Origin: an uncultured Clostridia bacterium
GTDB lineage: Bacteria; Bacillota; Clostridia; Christensenellales; Borkfalkiaceae
Direction: 5' to 3'
DNA: 64,000 bases
Assembly (NCBI GenBank): GCA_947630705.1
Contig: CANRIK010000001.1
Location: 124,001-188,000 of the forward strand
A program made the translations under genes and the position numbers. Below, one piece after another: positions 53,022 to 64,000 of the stretch (positions within the stretch are counted from its first letter, which is position 1; every line of letters starts with the position of its first letter). The notes beneath the pieces were generated by a model. It ran no database searches. It had not been told where the DNA came from and was given only the letters and a program-made list of their open reading frames with translations.

Positions 53022-54260
53022 TTACTTTATCGTAGAACGAACGTGCAATCTGATATGTCTGGGCAGACCGTTTACCCAAAGCGGAGAAATTTCCGCCTGA
53101 ATCAACGGATAAATGTAGTGAACAAGCTCTTTTTTGACGTTGGTGCCGTCCTCGGTGATCCATTCGCGGGGAACCTTCTTTTCAACGTTGGCTATGAAGT
53201 GAACGTCTGCGGCTTCGGTTATGCACATATAGGGGTCGTCGGATATTCTCTTCAAGGTTATAACCTGTCCGCTCATTCCCTCGAACGCAGCCTTTACCGC
53301 CGCGCCGCCTACGTTGTAGGCTTCCGTAACGTCTATACGGGACTGGATATGGGAAGCGCAACGTTGCAGAGACGAAAGTTCGATGGCACGGGTCTTTACG
53401 CCGTACTTCTTGGCTACTTCTCCGGCGAGATACCGAGCGGTGCCGGCAAGCTGTTTATGACCGAAAGCGTCAACATAGTCAACGTGGTCGGCAAGTTCGC
53501 ATACGTATCTGCCGTCGGCTACCTTTATGCCTTCGGATACGGCTATAACCACAGAGCGGTCCTCTTTGAGAAGTTTGCCGACATAATCGAGGAAATTGCC
53601 GAGGTCGAACACAACTTCGGGGAGATAGATGGCGTCCACGCCCTCGCAGTCCTCGCCCTTTGCGAGCGCCGTCGCAGCGGTGAGCCAGCCGGCGTTACGT
53701 CCCATGACCTCGATTACAGAAACTACGGGATAATCGTATACGAGTCCGTCGCGGATTATCTCCTTTGTGGTGGAAGCTATGTATTTTGCCGCACTGCCGT
53801 ACCCGGGAGTATGGTCGGTTATGGCAAGGTCGTTATCTATTGTTTTGGGAACGCCCATAAAGTGTATGGGGCTCTTTATCTTTTCGCCGTAGTCGGAGAG
53901 CTTCTTGATGGTATCCATCGAATCGTTGCCGCCGATATAGAAAAAGGCGTAAATTTCAAGCTCGTTCAAGATAGCAAAAATCTTTTCGTAAGTATCCTCG
54001 TTGCCTTCGATATCGGGCAGCTTATAGCGGCAGGAGCCGAGGAAAGACGAAGGCGTTCTCTTCAAGAGGTCGTTATCCAGATCCGTTTTGAAACGGGTGG
54101 ACAAATCGACGATATCTCTGTCGAGTAGACCCTTGATTCCGTGCACCATTCCGTACACAATGTCCGCGCCTCTGTCTTTGGCCGTTTTGAATACGCCGAG
54201 AAGGCTGGAATTGATTACGGCTGTGGGACCGCCGGACTGTCCGACAATTACATTTTTCAT
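53022..54260 (-). CDS. 6-phosphofructokinase, probably pyrophosphate-dependent
   Basis: The 412-residue enzyme phosphorylates fructose 6-phosphate. GQSGGPTAVIN (8-18), GGNDSMDTIKKL (about 105-116; Asp replaces the Gly of ATP enzymes), and PKTIDNDLAITDHTPGYGSA near 134-153 are marks of PPi-PFK. MGRNAGWLTAATAL near 190 contacts the sugar. Using PPi saves ATP and makes the step reversible, common in anaerobes. The leader has the Shine-Dalgarno AGGGGGA; the promoter TTGATT-17-TAAAAT lies at 54327-54355. ATP dependence cannot be fully excluded without assay. Confidence 0.92.
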   Translation of the reverse strand: MKNVIVGQSGGPTAVINSSLLGVFKTAKDRGADIVYGMVHGIKGLLDRDIVDLSTRFKTDLDNDLLKRTPSSFLGSCRYKLPDIEGNEDTYEKIFAILNELEIYAFFYIGGNDSMDTIKKLSDYGEKIKSPIHFMGVPKTIDNDLAITDHTPGYGSAAKYIASTTKEIIRDGLVYDYPVVSVIEVMGRNAGWLTAATALAKGEDCEGVDAIYLPEVVFDLGNFLDYVGKLLKEDRSVVIAVSEGIKVADGRYVCELADHVDYVDAFGHKQLAGTARYLAGEVAKKYGVKTRAIELSSLQRCASHIQSRIDVTEAYNVGGAAVKAAFEGMSGQVITLKRISDDPYMCITEAADVHFIANVEKKVPREWITEDGTNVKKELVHYIYPLIQAEISPLWVNGLPRHIRLHVRSTIK

Positions 54261-54326
54261 TGAGATTTCCCCCTAAAATTTTTTACAGATATGTTTTTCG
54301 GCAAAACTAATCGCCGTGGCTATATT

Positions 54327-54355
54327 ATTTTAACATACGGACAAGCAAAAATCAA
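54327..54355 (-). promoter_or_regulatory. Phosphofructokinase promoter
   Basis: Minus-strand TTGATT (54350-54355), a 17-bp spacer and TAAAAT (54327-54332). The leader is about 60 nt. Confidence 0.75.
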
Positions 54356-54406
54356 TATCAAAAATAAAAATTTTTTGCCGAGACTAAAAAGTTTAAGGCA
54401 TATTGA

Positions 54407-54437
54407 AAGCGCCTCCGTCTTTCGGACGGAGGCGCTT
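54407..54437 (-). terminator. Terminator after the four-helix membrane protein
   Basis: AAGCGCCTCCGTC and its 13-bp perfect complement flank a 5-nt loop. Confidence 0.85.
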
Positions 54438-54455
54438 ATCGTCTGTTTTTGAAAT

Positions 54456-54950
54456 TTAATTCTTTTTGATGAAAGCCGGCACTGCGCAGAGCGCGGCGGC
54501 CAATACGGACAAGATGCCGGCAAAGATTGCACCCAGACCGAGGGTATACTCTTTAAGCAAATTCGCTTCGGATGCCGGAATCGTCATGGGCAGAGCGCAG
54601 AAGAAGAGCACTCCGGCGACAAGGAAGCAGCCGGAAGCCACAAAACCGCTGATTTTGCCGAGCTTACCCAAAATTGCGAGAACAGCGAAAACTATTCCGA
54701 CGAGCGCAAGCAAGTACGGCAGGAAGTTGCCGAACGAGAATTTCAGAATGGGAATTCCGTCCTTTGCTATTTTGCTTGCCTCCGTATAGCCGAAAGCAAC
54801 CTGAACTCCGGTGTATGAACTCGTCACCGACTCTTTGCCGACGCTTACCGTCATGGATATCGCCGGTGCAAACATAAGCAGTATGGACACAAGCGCCAAA
54901 ACCGCTCCGCAGCAAACGAGAATATTGCCCAAAGTCAAAAATTTTTTCAT
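54456..54950 (-). CDS. Small four-helix membrane protein, unknown function
   Basis: About 164 residues with four hydrophobic helices (about 6-32, 73-95, 101-122 and 138-160). A short extracytoplasmic loop after helix 1 contains VGKESVTSSYTGVQVAFGY. There is no recognised motif. AAGGAGG lies eight bases before the ATG at 54950; the ATG two codons earlier is too close to it, so I choose the later one. It is a single-gene unit with its own terminator. Confidence 0.75.
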   Translation of the reverse strand: MKKFLTLGNILVCCGAVLALVSILLMFAPAISMTVSVGKESVTSSYTGVQVAFGYTEASKIAKDGIPILKFSFGNFLPYLLALVGIVFAVLAILGKLGKISGFVASGCFLVAGVLFFCALPMTIPASEANLLKEYTLGLGAIFAGILSVLAAALCAVPAFIKKN

Positions 54951-55102
54951 TTTCATAACCTCCTTTTTTTCGGCTCTGTTTCAAGCCGATATACATATTA
55001 GCGCAAACGCGAAATTTTTGCAAGTTTTAAATACCGATAAATCGACAAATTGTTTAAAAAATCCCCAAAAATTTACATACCCATGCTTTACCGCAAAAAA
55101 AA

Positions 55103-55126
55103 GTTCGGCAAACGAATTTGCCGAAC
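55103..55126 (-). terminator. Terminator of the rplM-rpsI operon
   Basis: GTTCGGCAAA and TTTGCCGAAC form a 10-bp perfect stem. On the minus strand nine T residues follow. Confidence 0.95.
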
Positions 55127-55136
55127 CCATAAGTTT

Positions 55137-55550
55137 TTATCTCTTTGAGAATTGAGGAGCACGACGAGCTTTTTTCAAGCCGTACTTCTTTCTCTCTTTC
55201 ACGCGAGGGTCGCGAGTCAGGAAACCTTCCTTTTTGAGAGCCGGACGGCTGCCCTCTTCGGCTTGAAGAAGGGCCCTTGCTATTCCCAGACGGATAGCTC
55301 CGGCCTGACCGGTATATCCGCCGCCGTAGACGTTTACAATTACGTCGTACTTGGCTTCGACGCCCAAAAGAGCGAGAGGTTGTTTTACCACGTACTGCAA
55401 AACCGATTGAGGGAAATAATCTTCAAAAGCCCTGTCGTTTATCTGAATAACTCCCGTTCCGGCAGGAATGAGGCGAACGCGGGCTATTGCCTTCTTGCGT
55501 CTGCCTGTTCCCCAGAATTGCAGTTTTTTCTTTAAATTAGTTTTAGCCAT
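55137..55550 (-). CDS. rpsI: 30S ribosomal protein uS9
   Basis: The 137-residue S9 binds the 30S head, with its basic tail reaching the P-site t[17 protein letters not shown] (15-28), [19 protein letters not shown] near 76-94 and the terminal [12 protein letters not shown] are canonical. A GGAGAGG Shine-Dalgarno supports the start. The gene is 20 bases after rplM and followed by a strong terminator. Confidence 0.97.
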   Translation of the reverse strand: MAKTNLKKKLQFWGTGRRKKAIARVRLIPAGTGVIQINDRAFEDYFPQSVLQYVVKQPLALLGVEAKYDVIVNVYGGGYTGQAGAIRLGIARALLQAEEGSRPALKKEGFLTRDPRVKERKKYGLKKARRAPQFSKR

Positions 55551-55570
55551 ATAAAACTATACCTCTCCCC

Positions 55571-56002
55571 TTAAAATAATTTGAGTTCTTCGGGCTTCTG
55601 CGCCGCATGGTTGTGTTCCGCGCCCTTGAATACTTTTAATTTTTTGATCATATCTCTGCCGAGCGAGTTCTTGGGAAGCATGCCCCTTACCGCTTCGTAT
55701 ACGGCGAGGTCGCTCTTCTCGGCGATGAGCTTTTTATAAGCCACTTCTTTGAGTCCGCCGATATAGCCGGTGTGATATCTGTAATATTTATCGGTAAGTT
55801 TTTTACCCGTCAGAACCACCTTATCGCTGTTCACTACTATGACAAAATCGCCCGTGTCTACATTCGGCGTAAACGTGGGCTTGTTTTTGCCGCGAAGTAT
55901 GGCCGCCACTTTTGAAGCCAATCTGCCGAGGGGAACGCCGTTTGCATCGACGACGTACCACTTTCTTTCAACTGCCTCCGCCTTTGCCATATAGGTTTTC
56001 AT
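55571..56002 (-). CDS. rplM: 50S ribosomal protein uL13
   Basis: The 143-residue L13 is an early 50S assembly protein. [32 protein letters not shown] at the start and [19 protein letters not shown] in the C-terminal half are typical. I start at the ATG at 56002, just after AAGGAG; the frame could be read 16 codons further upstream without support. The promoter TTGACA-17-TAAAAT (56068-56096) lies about 65 bases upstream. Confidence 0.96.
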   Translation of the reverse strand: MKTYMAKAEAVERKWYVVDANGVPLGRLASKVAAILRGKNKPTFTPNVDTGDFVIVVNSDKVVLTGKKLTDKYYRYHTGYIGGLKEVAYKKLIAEKSDLAVYEAVRGMLPKNSLGRDMIKKLKVFKGAEHNHAAQKPEELKLF

Positions 56003-56067
56003 TTTCTTCTCCTTGAAATTGCCGCACTTTTGCGGATTTTCCTGTCTCAATGTTGCAATGTAAACTT

Positions 56068-56096
56068 ATTTTATTATTTTATAAAATATCTGTCAA
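56068..56096 (-). promoter_or_regulatory. Promoter of the rplM-rpsI operon
   Basis: Minus-strand TTGACA (56091-56096), a 17-bp spacer and TAAAAT (56068-56073). Confidence 0.8.
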
Positions 56097-56264
56097 GCTG
56101 TTTTGAGTTGCGTTTAAAAAGTTTTTTATAAATTTTGAATTAATTTTAAAAGCCTCGCAATTCGGCGTTTTTAATGCGTTTTTCGGAGCATTTTATGTCG
56201 TTTACGGAAGTTTTTTATCATGTACGCGCAAAAAAACGCGTCATAAATCCCCCGAAAGTCAGAA

Positions 56265-56292
56265 ACGGCGCTCCCTTAAAAAGGAACGCCGT
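56265..56292 (-). terminator. Terminator of the cysE-cysS-alaS operon
   Basis: ACGGCG and CGCCGT pair around a further CC..GG pairing; a TTTC tail follows on the minus strand. Confidence 0.7.
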
Positions 56293-56308
56293 GATTTTTT
56301 GTTTGCCG

Positions 56309-58108
56309 TCAGCCGATGAGTACGGCCTTTATGCGTTTTACTCCGGCGGAGACGTTCTCCTGCTTGACTATCTTAAAGGTTCCGAGCTCGCCCGTGGACG
56401 AAGCGTGGGGACCGCCGCATATCTCCTTTGAAAAATCGCCTATGGCGTAAGTTTTGACTCTCTCGCCGTATTTGCTCTCGAAAAGACCCGTAAAGCCCTG
56501 TTCCTTTGCTTCACCGAGGCTCATTTCCTTCATTACGACGGGCACGTTTTTGGCTATCTGTTCGTTTACGAGCCTTTCCACTTCCGCCACTTCTTCGGGC
56601 GTGAGCTTGCGCGCGAAGTTGAAATCGAAGCGAAGTCTCTCCTCGGTTATGTTGCTGCCCTTCTGCTCGACGTCCGGCGAACATACTATTTTCAGCGCGG
56701 CGTGCAAGAGGTGGGTCGCCGTGTGCAGCTTCGTGGTCTCCTCCTTGTGGTCGGCAAGTCCGCATGCGAACTTCTGCTCGCTGCCGGCGCGGCTCTTTTC
56801 CTGATGCTCCGCATACGCACGTTCATAGCCCTTCACGTCGACGGTCAGTCCCTTTTCGCGCGCCATTTCGCCCGTAATCTCCACGGGAAAACCGTAAGTG
56901 TCGTAGAGGTGGAAAGCCGTTACGCCGTCTATCTCGCCGCCGGCGGACAGACATTCGGTCGCCTTTTCGAATTCGCGTATACCCTGTTGGAGCGTTCTGG
57001 AAAATTTGAGTTCCTCCTTTTCGAGCTCCTCCTCTATTTTCGCGCGGTTGCGGACGAGTTCGGGATAGACATCGGCATATTTATTTATTATGGTATAGGA
57101 CACTTCCTTCAAAGAGCCCTGCGGCAGACCTATGTTTCTGCCGAAGCGGACGGCGCGGCGGATTATCCTGCGGAGGATATAGCCCTGATCGGTGTTGGAG
57201 GGAACGATGCCCTTCTGGTCGCCGAGCATGAACGTAGCCGTGCGCACATGGTCAAGTATTACGCGGAAAGCTCTGGTGACCTCGCCGCCCTCGGAATACT
57301 TTTTGCCCGTGAGCTCCTCAATCTTTTTTATGGCGTTCTCGAATACGTCCGTCTCGTACACGCTGTCCTTGCCGCCGAGTATGCAGAGAGTGCGCTCCAA
57401 ACCCATGCCCGTATCAACGTTCTTCTGTTTCAGCGGTTCGTACTTGCCCTCGGCGTTTTTGTTGTACTGCATAAATACGTCGTTCCATATTTCGAGGAAG
57501 GTACCCGACGGCGCCTTGTCGAAATCGTAGGGACCGAGCTTGTCGGCCTCCGCGTGATTGCGGATGATGTGCATTTCGGTATCGGGGCCGCAAGGTCCGG
57601 TGGTTCCGGCCGGACCCCACCAATTTCCGGACTTCGGAAGAAAGAAGATATGTTCTTTTTTGATTCCGCACTTCTCCCACAGCTCCGCGCTCTCGCTGTC
57701 GCGAGGGCAGTCGCCGTCGCCGGCAAAGCAGGTTATGGCTATGTCGTCGGAGGGTATGCCCAAATATTTTTCGGAGGTGAGAAACTCATACGACCAAGGA
57801 ATCATCTGCTCCTTGAAATAATCGCCGAGGGACCAGTTGCCCAGCATTTCGAAGAAAGTGCAGTGAGCGGAGTCGCCTACCTCGTCGATATCGCCCGTAC
57901 GCACGCATTTCTGCACGTCGCAGAGACGGTTGCCGGCTGGGTGCTTTTCTCCCAGAAGATAGGGAACGAGCGGATGCATTCCGGCCGTGGTAAAGAGTAC
58001 TGTGGGGTCGTTTTCGGGTATGAGCGAGGCCGAAGGGATTATCGCGTGACCCTTGCTTTGGAAAAATCCGAGAAATTTCTCTCTCAACGTTTCACTTGTG
58101 AACTTCAT
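56309..58108 (-). CDS. alaS: Alanyl-tRNA synthetase, short form lacking the C-Ala domain
   Basis: The 599-residue enzyme compares with about 870 for the usual bacterial protein. The catalytic domain (TTAGMHPLVPYLLG; DSAHCTFFEMLGNWSLGDYFK) and tRNA-recognition region are complete. The editing domain is also complete, with zinc ligands HTATH near 480 and CGGPHASSTGELG near 572. The frame then ends at GVKRIKAVLIG, exactly where the coiled-coil/C-Ala oligomerisation domain would start. A stop codon and hairpin follow at once, so this is a short form rather than a frameshift. Together with cysE and cysS it forms an operon; the AAAGGCG Shine-Dalgarno is weak but present. Confidence 0.93.
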   Translation of the reverse strand: MKFTSETLREKFLGFFQSKGHAIIPSASLIPENDPTVLFTTAGMHPLVPYLLGEKHPAGNRLCDVQKCVRTGDIDEVGDSAHCTFFEMLGNWSLGDYFKEQMIPWSYEFLTSEKYLGIPSDDIAITCFAGDGDCPRDSESAELWEKCGIKKEHIFFLPKSGNWWGPAGTTGPCGPDTEMHIIRNHAEADKLGPYDFDKAPSGTFLEIWNDVFMQYNKNAEGKYEPLKQKNVDTGMGLERTLCILGGKDSVYETDVFENAIKKIEELTGKKYSEGGEVTRAFRVILDHVRTATFMLGDQKGIVPSNTDQGYILRRIIRRAVRFGRNIGLPQGSLKEVSYTIINKYADVYPELVRNRAKIEEELEKEELKFSRTLQQGIREFEKATECLSAGGEIDGVTAFHLYDTYGFPVEITGEMAREKGLTVDVKGYERAYAEHQEKSRAGSEQKFACGLADHKEETTKLHTATHLLHAALKIVCSPDVEQKGSNITEERLRFDFNFARKLTPEEVAEVERLVNEQIAKNVPVVMKEMSLGEAKEQGFTGLFESKYGERVKTYAIGDFSKEICGGPHASSTGELGTFKIVKQENVSAGVKRIKAVLIG

Positions 58109-58139
58109 ATTATTGCGCCTTTTTAATGATTTTTTGCAA

Positions 58140-59534
58140 TTATTTTTTTAATATTTCGTAGCCGTCTTTGCCGTCTTTTACAAAGTAGCCGAGGCTCTCT
58201 ATTTTTGCGCGGAGAGAATCGGCCGCCTCCCAATTTCGGGATTTTTTGGCGAGCCAACGTTCCTCTGCAAGTTTTGATACATCTTCGGGAATGAGGTTGT
58301 TTTCGGGATTTTTTGCCGCCACTTCGTCGAGATACGCCCTCGCGCTCTTTTTGAACAGCCCCAAAAGCGAATAAGTTTTTCTGATTTGCGACACGTCGGC
58401 CGCGCAGGACGCGTCGCCCGAGGCGAACTTCTGCGCGACCGTTCTGAACAGAGCGAAGAGCTCGGAGAGAGCGAGCGCGGTATTGAAGTCCTCCTCCATG
58501 TCGGCGTCGAATTTTTCGTCTATGGCGGAGTTGGAGCCCTCTTTCCCGTACTTATCTTCCACCTTTCCGATAATTTTATAGAATTCGGTCAGATGCCTTT
58601 CGGCTTCGGGAAAGAGCTCGTCCGTTATGTTTATGTCGTTGCGGTAGTTGTTCTGCAACAGCGCGAATTTTATGGCTTCGTTGGTATATTTTTTGAGCAA
58701 ATCCTCCAAAAGAAGGGAGTTGCCGAGGCTCTTCGACATTTTCTGTCCGTTCACTTTTATTAGGCCGTTGTGCGTCCAATACTTTGCGAACTGCTTACCC
58801 GTCAGACTCTCCGTCTGCGCGATTTCGTTTTCGTGGTGGGGAAAAATCAAATCTCTTCCGCCGCCGTGGATATCTATCTGCTCGCCGAAGGCCGCCATGT
58901 TCATTGCGGAGCACTCTATGTGCCACCCGGGGCGTCCCTTGCCCCACGGGGAATCCCAGCTTATTTCGCCCTCTTTCGCCGCTTTCCAGAGCGCAAAGTC
59001 CGCCGGAGAACGCTTGCACTCGTCGTTCTCCACGCGAACGCCGTCGAGCATGTCCTCCACCGTGCGGTTTGAAAGACAGCCGTAACGTTTGAAACTCGAT
59101 ACCGAAAAGTACACGTCGCCGTTGTCGGCGGCATAGGCATGTCCCTTTTGAATGAGTTTTTCTATAAAGGTTATTATATTCCCGATATTTTCGGTGGCTT
59201 TGAGCCAGACGGTGGGGTCGTCTATCTCCATTTCGGACATTATGCCGTTGATTTTTTCAATCATCATAGCGGCGTACTTGTCCGCCGGAATACCCGTTTC
59301 GCGGCTCTTGGCTATTATTTTATCGTCTACGTCGGTATAGTTGCGCGCATAGGTCACTTCGTAGCCCTTTTTTTGAAGAAATTTCCGCATTACGTCGTAT
59401 ATCAGCGCCTGATAGCCGTGACCGACGTGGGCGTCGCCCGAAACGGTTATGCCGCAGGCGTACATTTTGACCTTGCCCTCTTCCAGAGGCACGAATTGCT
59501 CTTTGCGCCTTGTAAGCGAATTATAAATTCTCAT
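58140..59534 (-). CDS. cysS: Cysteinyl-tRNA synthetase
   Basis: About 464 residues of a class I synthetase. MYACGITVSGDAHVGHGYQA (first zinc Cys, HVGH as the HIGH motif), the CSAMNMAAFGEQIDIHGGGRDLIFPHHENE zinc and active site, and KMSKSLGN are present. I start at the ATG at 59534, which begins MRIYNSLTRRKEQF; the frame open further upstream lies within cysE. The start overlaps the cysE end by 14 bp, giving the cysE-cysS arrangement common in Firmicutes, where both act on cysteine supply and use. Confidence 0.96.
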   Translation of the reverse strand: MRIYNSLTRRKEQFVPLEEGKVKMYACGITVSGDAHVGHGYQALIYDVMRKFLQKKGYEVTYARNYTDVDDKIIAKSRETGIPADKYAAMMIEKINGIMSEMEIDDPTVWLKATENIGNIITFIEKLIQKGHAYAADNGDVYFSVSSFKRYGCLSNRTVEDMLDGVRVENDECKRSPADFALWKAAKEGEISWDSPWGKGRPGWHIECSAMNMAAFGEQIDIHGGGRDLIFPHHENEIAQTESLTGKQFAKYWTHNGLIKVNGQKMSKSLGNSLLLEDLLKKYTNEAIKFALLQNNYRNDINITDELFPEAERHLTEFYKIIGKVEDKYGKEGSNSAIDEKFDADMEEDFNTALALSELFALFRTVAQKFASGDASCAADVSQIRKTYSLLGLFKKSARAYLDEVAAKNPENNLIPEDVSKLAEERWLAKKSRNWEAADSLRAKIESLGYFVKDGKDGYEILKK

Positions 59535-60198
59535 TGCCGTTTTCTCTATCCTCTTCGCCGAGTCTCTTTTCAAGCTCGGCAATTCTCTGTTCCAATTCAT
59601 ATCCTTGCTCGCGGAGAGCACAGAGTTCCTTCAATACGGGGTCCGATTTGTCCTGTCCGAGGTCTATTCCTTCGGATGTGCCGTTTATTCGGACTATTCT
59701 CGCCGGAATACCGACTACCGTGGCGTGGGGCGGAACGTCTCTCAAAACCACGGCTCCCGCGCCGACTTTGGCGTAATCGCCTATTTTGATGTCCCCCAAA
59801 ACTTTGGCTCCGGCGGAAATGACGCAGTGCTCGCCGACCGTAGGATGACGTTTGCCCGTCTCCTTGCCCGTGCCGCCGAGCGTACAGCCCTGATAGAGCA
59901 CGGTGCCCGTGCCGACTTCGGCGGTTTCGCCTATGACTACGCCCTGACCGTGGTCAATGAATACTCCGGCGGAAATTTTCGCCGCCGGATGAATCTCTAT
60001 CCCCGTACGGAATTTTGCCCACTGCGAAATCATTCGGGCAAGCAGTTTCAAATGCATTCTGTACAGCCTGTTGGCAAATCTGTGCCAAGAGAGAGCGTGC
60101 ACGCCCGAATACGTGAGCCAAATTTCGAATTTATTGCGCGCGGCCGGATCGTTCGCCTTTGCCGCCCTTATGTCCATGCGGAGACGTTTGAAAAACAT
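59521..60198 (-). CDS. cysE: Serine O-acetyltransferase
   Basis: The 225-residue hexapeptide-repeat acetyltransferase makes O-acetylserine, the precursor of cysteine. The left-handed beta-helix begins at IEIHPAAKISAGVFIDHGQGVVIGE (about 67-91) and contains the catalytic HPTVGEHCVISAGAKVLG. The C-terminal extension has a coiled segment (LKELCALREQGYELEQRIAELEKRL). The length is that of short Firmicutes CysE/EpsC. No Shine-Dalgarno is clear. No T-box or S-box is seen in the 230-bp divergent region shared with the DeoR gene. Confidence 0.94.
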   Translation of the reverse strand: MFFKRLRMDIRAAKANDPAARNKFEIWLTYSGVHALSWHRFANRLYRMHLKLLARMISQWAKFRTGIEIHPAAKISAGVFIDHGQGVVIGETAEVGTGTVLYQGCTLGGTGKETGKRHPTVGEHCVISAGAKVLGDIKIGDYAKVGAGAVVLRDVPPHATVVGIPARIVRINGTSEGIDLGQDKSDPVLKELCALREQGYELEQRIAELEKRLGEEDRENGNENL

Positions 60199-60350
60199 AT
60201 TCTGAATTTATCCGTTACTATATTATATATAATATTTGCGCCAAATGCAATTTATTTTGGGTGGCTTTTTAAGCGTCTGTAAGCATTTTTGCCCGTTTGT
60301 AAAATATTAACAAAGTTTTTTATTTCTTGTAGGTTTATGCCTTCATTTCC

Positions 60351-60379
60351 TTGACTTTTACGTGTTAAAAGTTTACAAT
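60351..60379 (+). promoter_or_regulatory. Promoter of the DeoR-family regulator
   Basis: TTGACT (60351-60356), a 17-bp spacer and TACAAT (60374-60379). A leader of about 45 nt holds AGGAG before the ATG at 60429. Confidence 0.8.
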
Positions 60380-60428
60380 ATTTTTATAGAAAAAACCATA
60401 TGTTACTTTTTCACAGGAGATTTTTGGA

Positions 60429-61187
60429 ATGAAACGTGAAAGAATAGAAGAAATTGCCGAAATACTCGACAAACGCGGCAAAATGACTCTCGAACAGCTT
60501 GAAGAAGTTTTCCCCAACGTTTCGCAGATGACGTTGCGGCGCGACCTGTTTCAGCTTGAAGAGGACGGCAGAATAATCAGAATACGCGGCGGCGCCATGT
60601 CGGTCAAGGAAGTTCAGAAAGTTTCCGGCGAGGCATATACAAAGAAAACAACGATAAATACCGACGCAAAAATCGTCATAGCGCAGAAAGCGGCGGCGCT
60701 CATCGACGAGGGAACCTGCATGTTCCTCGACGGCGGCACCACGGCCATGTATCTCTCGAAGGAGATGCCCGACATAAAGTGCACCGTATTCACCAACGGA
60801 ATTGCGGTCGCCATGGAGCTCGCGCAGAAGAAGAACGTAAACATAACGGTCGTGGGAGGACAGCTCATGAAGGACAACCTCTCCACCTCCTCTCCCGCCT
60901 CCAAAGATTATTTCGACTTGACAAACTTCGAAATCGCCATAGTTTCGGCGACGGCGTTCACCCCCGAACAGGGATTTTCCTGCAACAGCCAGATAGAGAG
61001 CGATTTGCTTAAAAACGTTTTCAAAAAGGCAAGACAGGTATACATGATGCTCGACAGCTCGAAGATAGGCAAAATCAACCCCTATACCTTTGCGCATATC
61101 GACGACGTGGACGTGCTTATAACCGACGACCACTTCCCCAAAGATTGCAAAAAGATTTTCGAAGAGCACAATATAGTAGTAATGTGA
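60429..61187 (+). CDS. DeoR/GlpR-family transcriptional regulator
   Basis: The 252-residue protein has the N-terminal helix-turn-helix of the family (IEEIAEILDKRGKMTLEQLE; SQMTLRRDLFQLEEDGRIIRIRGG, residues 5-57). The C-terminal sugar-phosphate-binding DeoRC domain follows (FLDGGTTAMYLSKEM near 98; VFTNGIAVAMEL; VVGGQL; DSSKIGK near 216). Such regulators usually control sugar or polyol operons and respond to a phosphorylated sugar. No sugar operon is adjacent, so the target is unknown. It is monocistronic with a terminator. Confidence 0.92.
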   Translation: MKRERIEEIAEILDKRGKMTLEQLEEVFPNVSQMTLRRDLFQLEEDGRIIRIRGGAMSVKEVQKVSGEAYTKKTTINTDAKIVIAQKAAALIDEGTCMFLDGGTTAMYLSKEMPDIKCTVFTNGIAVAMELAQKKNVNITVVGGQLMKDNLSTSSPASKDYFDLTNFEIAIVSATAFTPEQGFSCNSQIESDLLKNVFKKARQVYMMLDSSKIGKINPYTFAHIDDVDVLITDDHFPKDCKKIFEEHNIVVM

Positions 61188-61204
61188 CACGATATAAAAA
61201 AACC

Positions 61205-61236
61205 GCGGACGGCAGATTTGCCATCCGCTTTTGTTT
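61205..61236 (+). terminator. Terminator of the DeoR-family gene
   Basis: GCGGACGGCA and TGCCATCCGC form a 10-bp stem with one mismatch, followed by TTTTGTTTT. Confidence 0.85.
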
Positions 61237-61261
61237 TGCGGTTTATTTTTAAAAACGTCTA

Positions 61262-61404
61262 TGCCCGACGGTACGCAAGCTCCACATATCGTATACCCGA
61301 CACGGGAAGCGAGCTCAATCTTACATAGCAAGCGGCGCTAACCCGACATGAGCGAGCTCCATACTTTTTGACAAACTACAACATATACCCGACATGTCGG
61401 TCGG
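61262..61404. repeat. Imperfect CCCGACA-containing repeats
   Basis: A CCCGACAYG motif occurs at about 61300, 61342 and 61388, twice followed by AGCGAGCTC, with a further CCCGACGG at 61264. The last copy forms a 12-bp palindrome, CCGACATGTCGG (61389-61400). No gene is seen between the DeoR terminator and the ABC gene end. Confidence 0.6.
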
Positions 61405-61417
61405 CAAGGGGCGGAAG

Positions 61418-64000
<2,583 letters not shown>

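Noticed and set aside
53043..54128. Open frame antisense to phosphofructokinase
   Set aside because: Shadow of a well-supported gene; no start signals.
60411..61331. 306-codon frame antisense to the DeoR-family gene
   Set aside because: The plus-strand regulator has promoter, Shine-Dalgarno, domains and terminator; the antisense frame even crosses that terminator.

Overview
The window looks like a chromosomal segment of a spore-forming member of the Clostridia, probably an uncultivated gut-type lineage (Christensenellales-like; this placement is an inference from gene content). It carries an intact tricistronic gerA germination operon (gerAA-gerAB-gerAC), spoIVFA-spoIVFB, spmA-spmB, a SipL-type SPOCS/LysM protein and veg. 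The housekeeping genes are of Firmicutes type: pcrA-ligA, secA-prfB-tsaD, rplM-rpsI, cysE-cysS-alaS, and a probably pyrophosphate-dependent phosphofructokinase. There are no rRNA genes, no tRNA genes I can recognise, no CRISPR array, no phage and no insertion sequence.

Layout. 1-9.2 kb: the 5' part of a GH3 glycosidase, a DUF378 protein, an unknown polytopic membrane protein, a Na/Pi cotransporter with a PhoU domain, trmL, an rdgB-yfcE-membrane protein operon, and a phosphohexomutase. 9.2-20.1 kb: a structured tandem repeat, then ligA/pcrA, rpsU, tsaD, prfB and secA, all on the minus strand. 20.3-27.4 kb: adenine deaminase, a zinc/cadmium-type P-ATPase with its ArsR-family repressor and a palindromic operator, a 10TM heavy-metal exporter, and an ABC ATPase with degenerate motifs. 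27.8-31.8 kb: queH, an atypical carbamoyltransferase, a metallophosphoesterase, trmB and a small membrane protein. 31.9-39 kb: the gerA operon, an Ogg-type glycosylase, a zinc-dependent phospholipase-like protein and spoIVFAB. 39.1-50.1 kb: rsmA, tatD-metG, spmAB, a cysteine desulfurase, ispE, sipL, veg and a zinc-ribbon/acidic protein. 50.3-64 kb: a large envelope lipoprotein, PFK, S9/L13, alaS-cysS-cysE, a DeoR regulator and an ABC ATPase-permease fusion that runs off the end.

The most unusual signals are these. (i) Six genes (at 1199, rdgB, pcrA, queH, trmB, ispE) have a near-consensus vegetative promoter whose -10 hexamer ends 6-7 nt before the start codon, with a 17-bp spacer in all six. 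This implies leaderless mRNAs beside many neighbours with strong Shine-Dalgarno sites. (ii) One ABC ATPase has lost the LSGGQ signature and the switch histidine. (iii) A carbamoyltransferase homologue has altered active-site motifs. (iv) A short promoter-to-terminator interval (44.18-44.28 kb) could encode a C-rich small RNA complementary to the PFK ribosome-binding site. (v) The AlaRS lacks its C-terminal domain. (vi) prfB has no programmed frameshift. (vii) There are several structured or tandem intergenic repeats. All functional assignments come from reading motifs; no database search was run.
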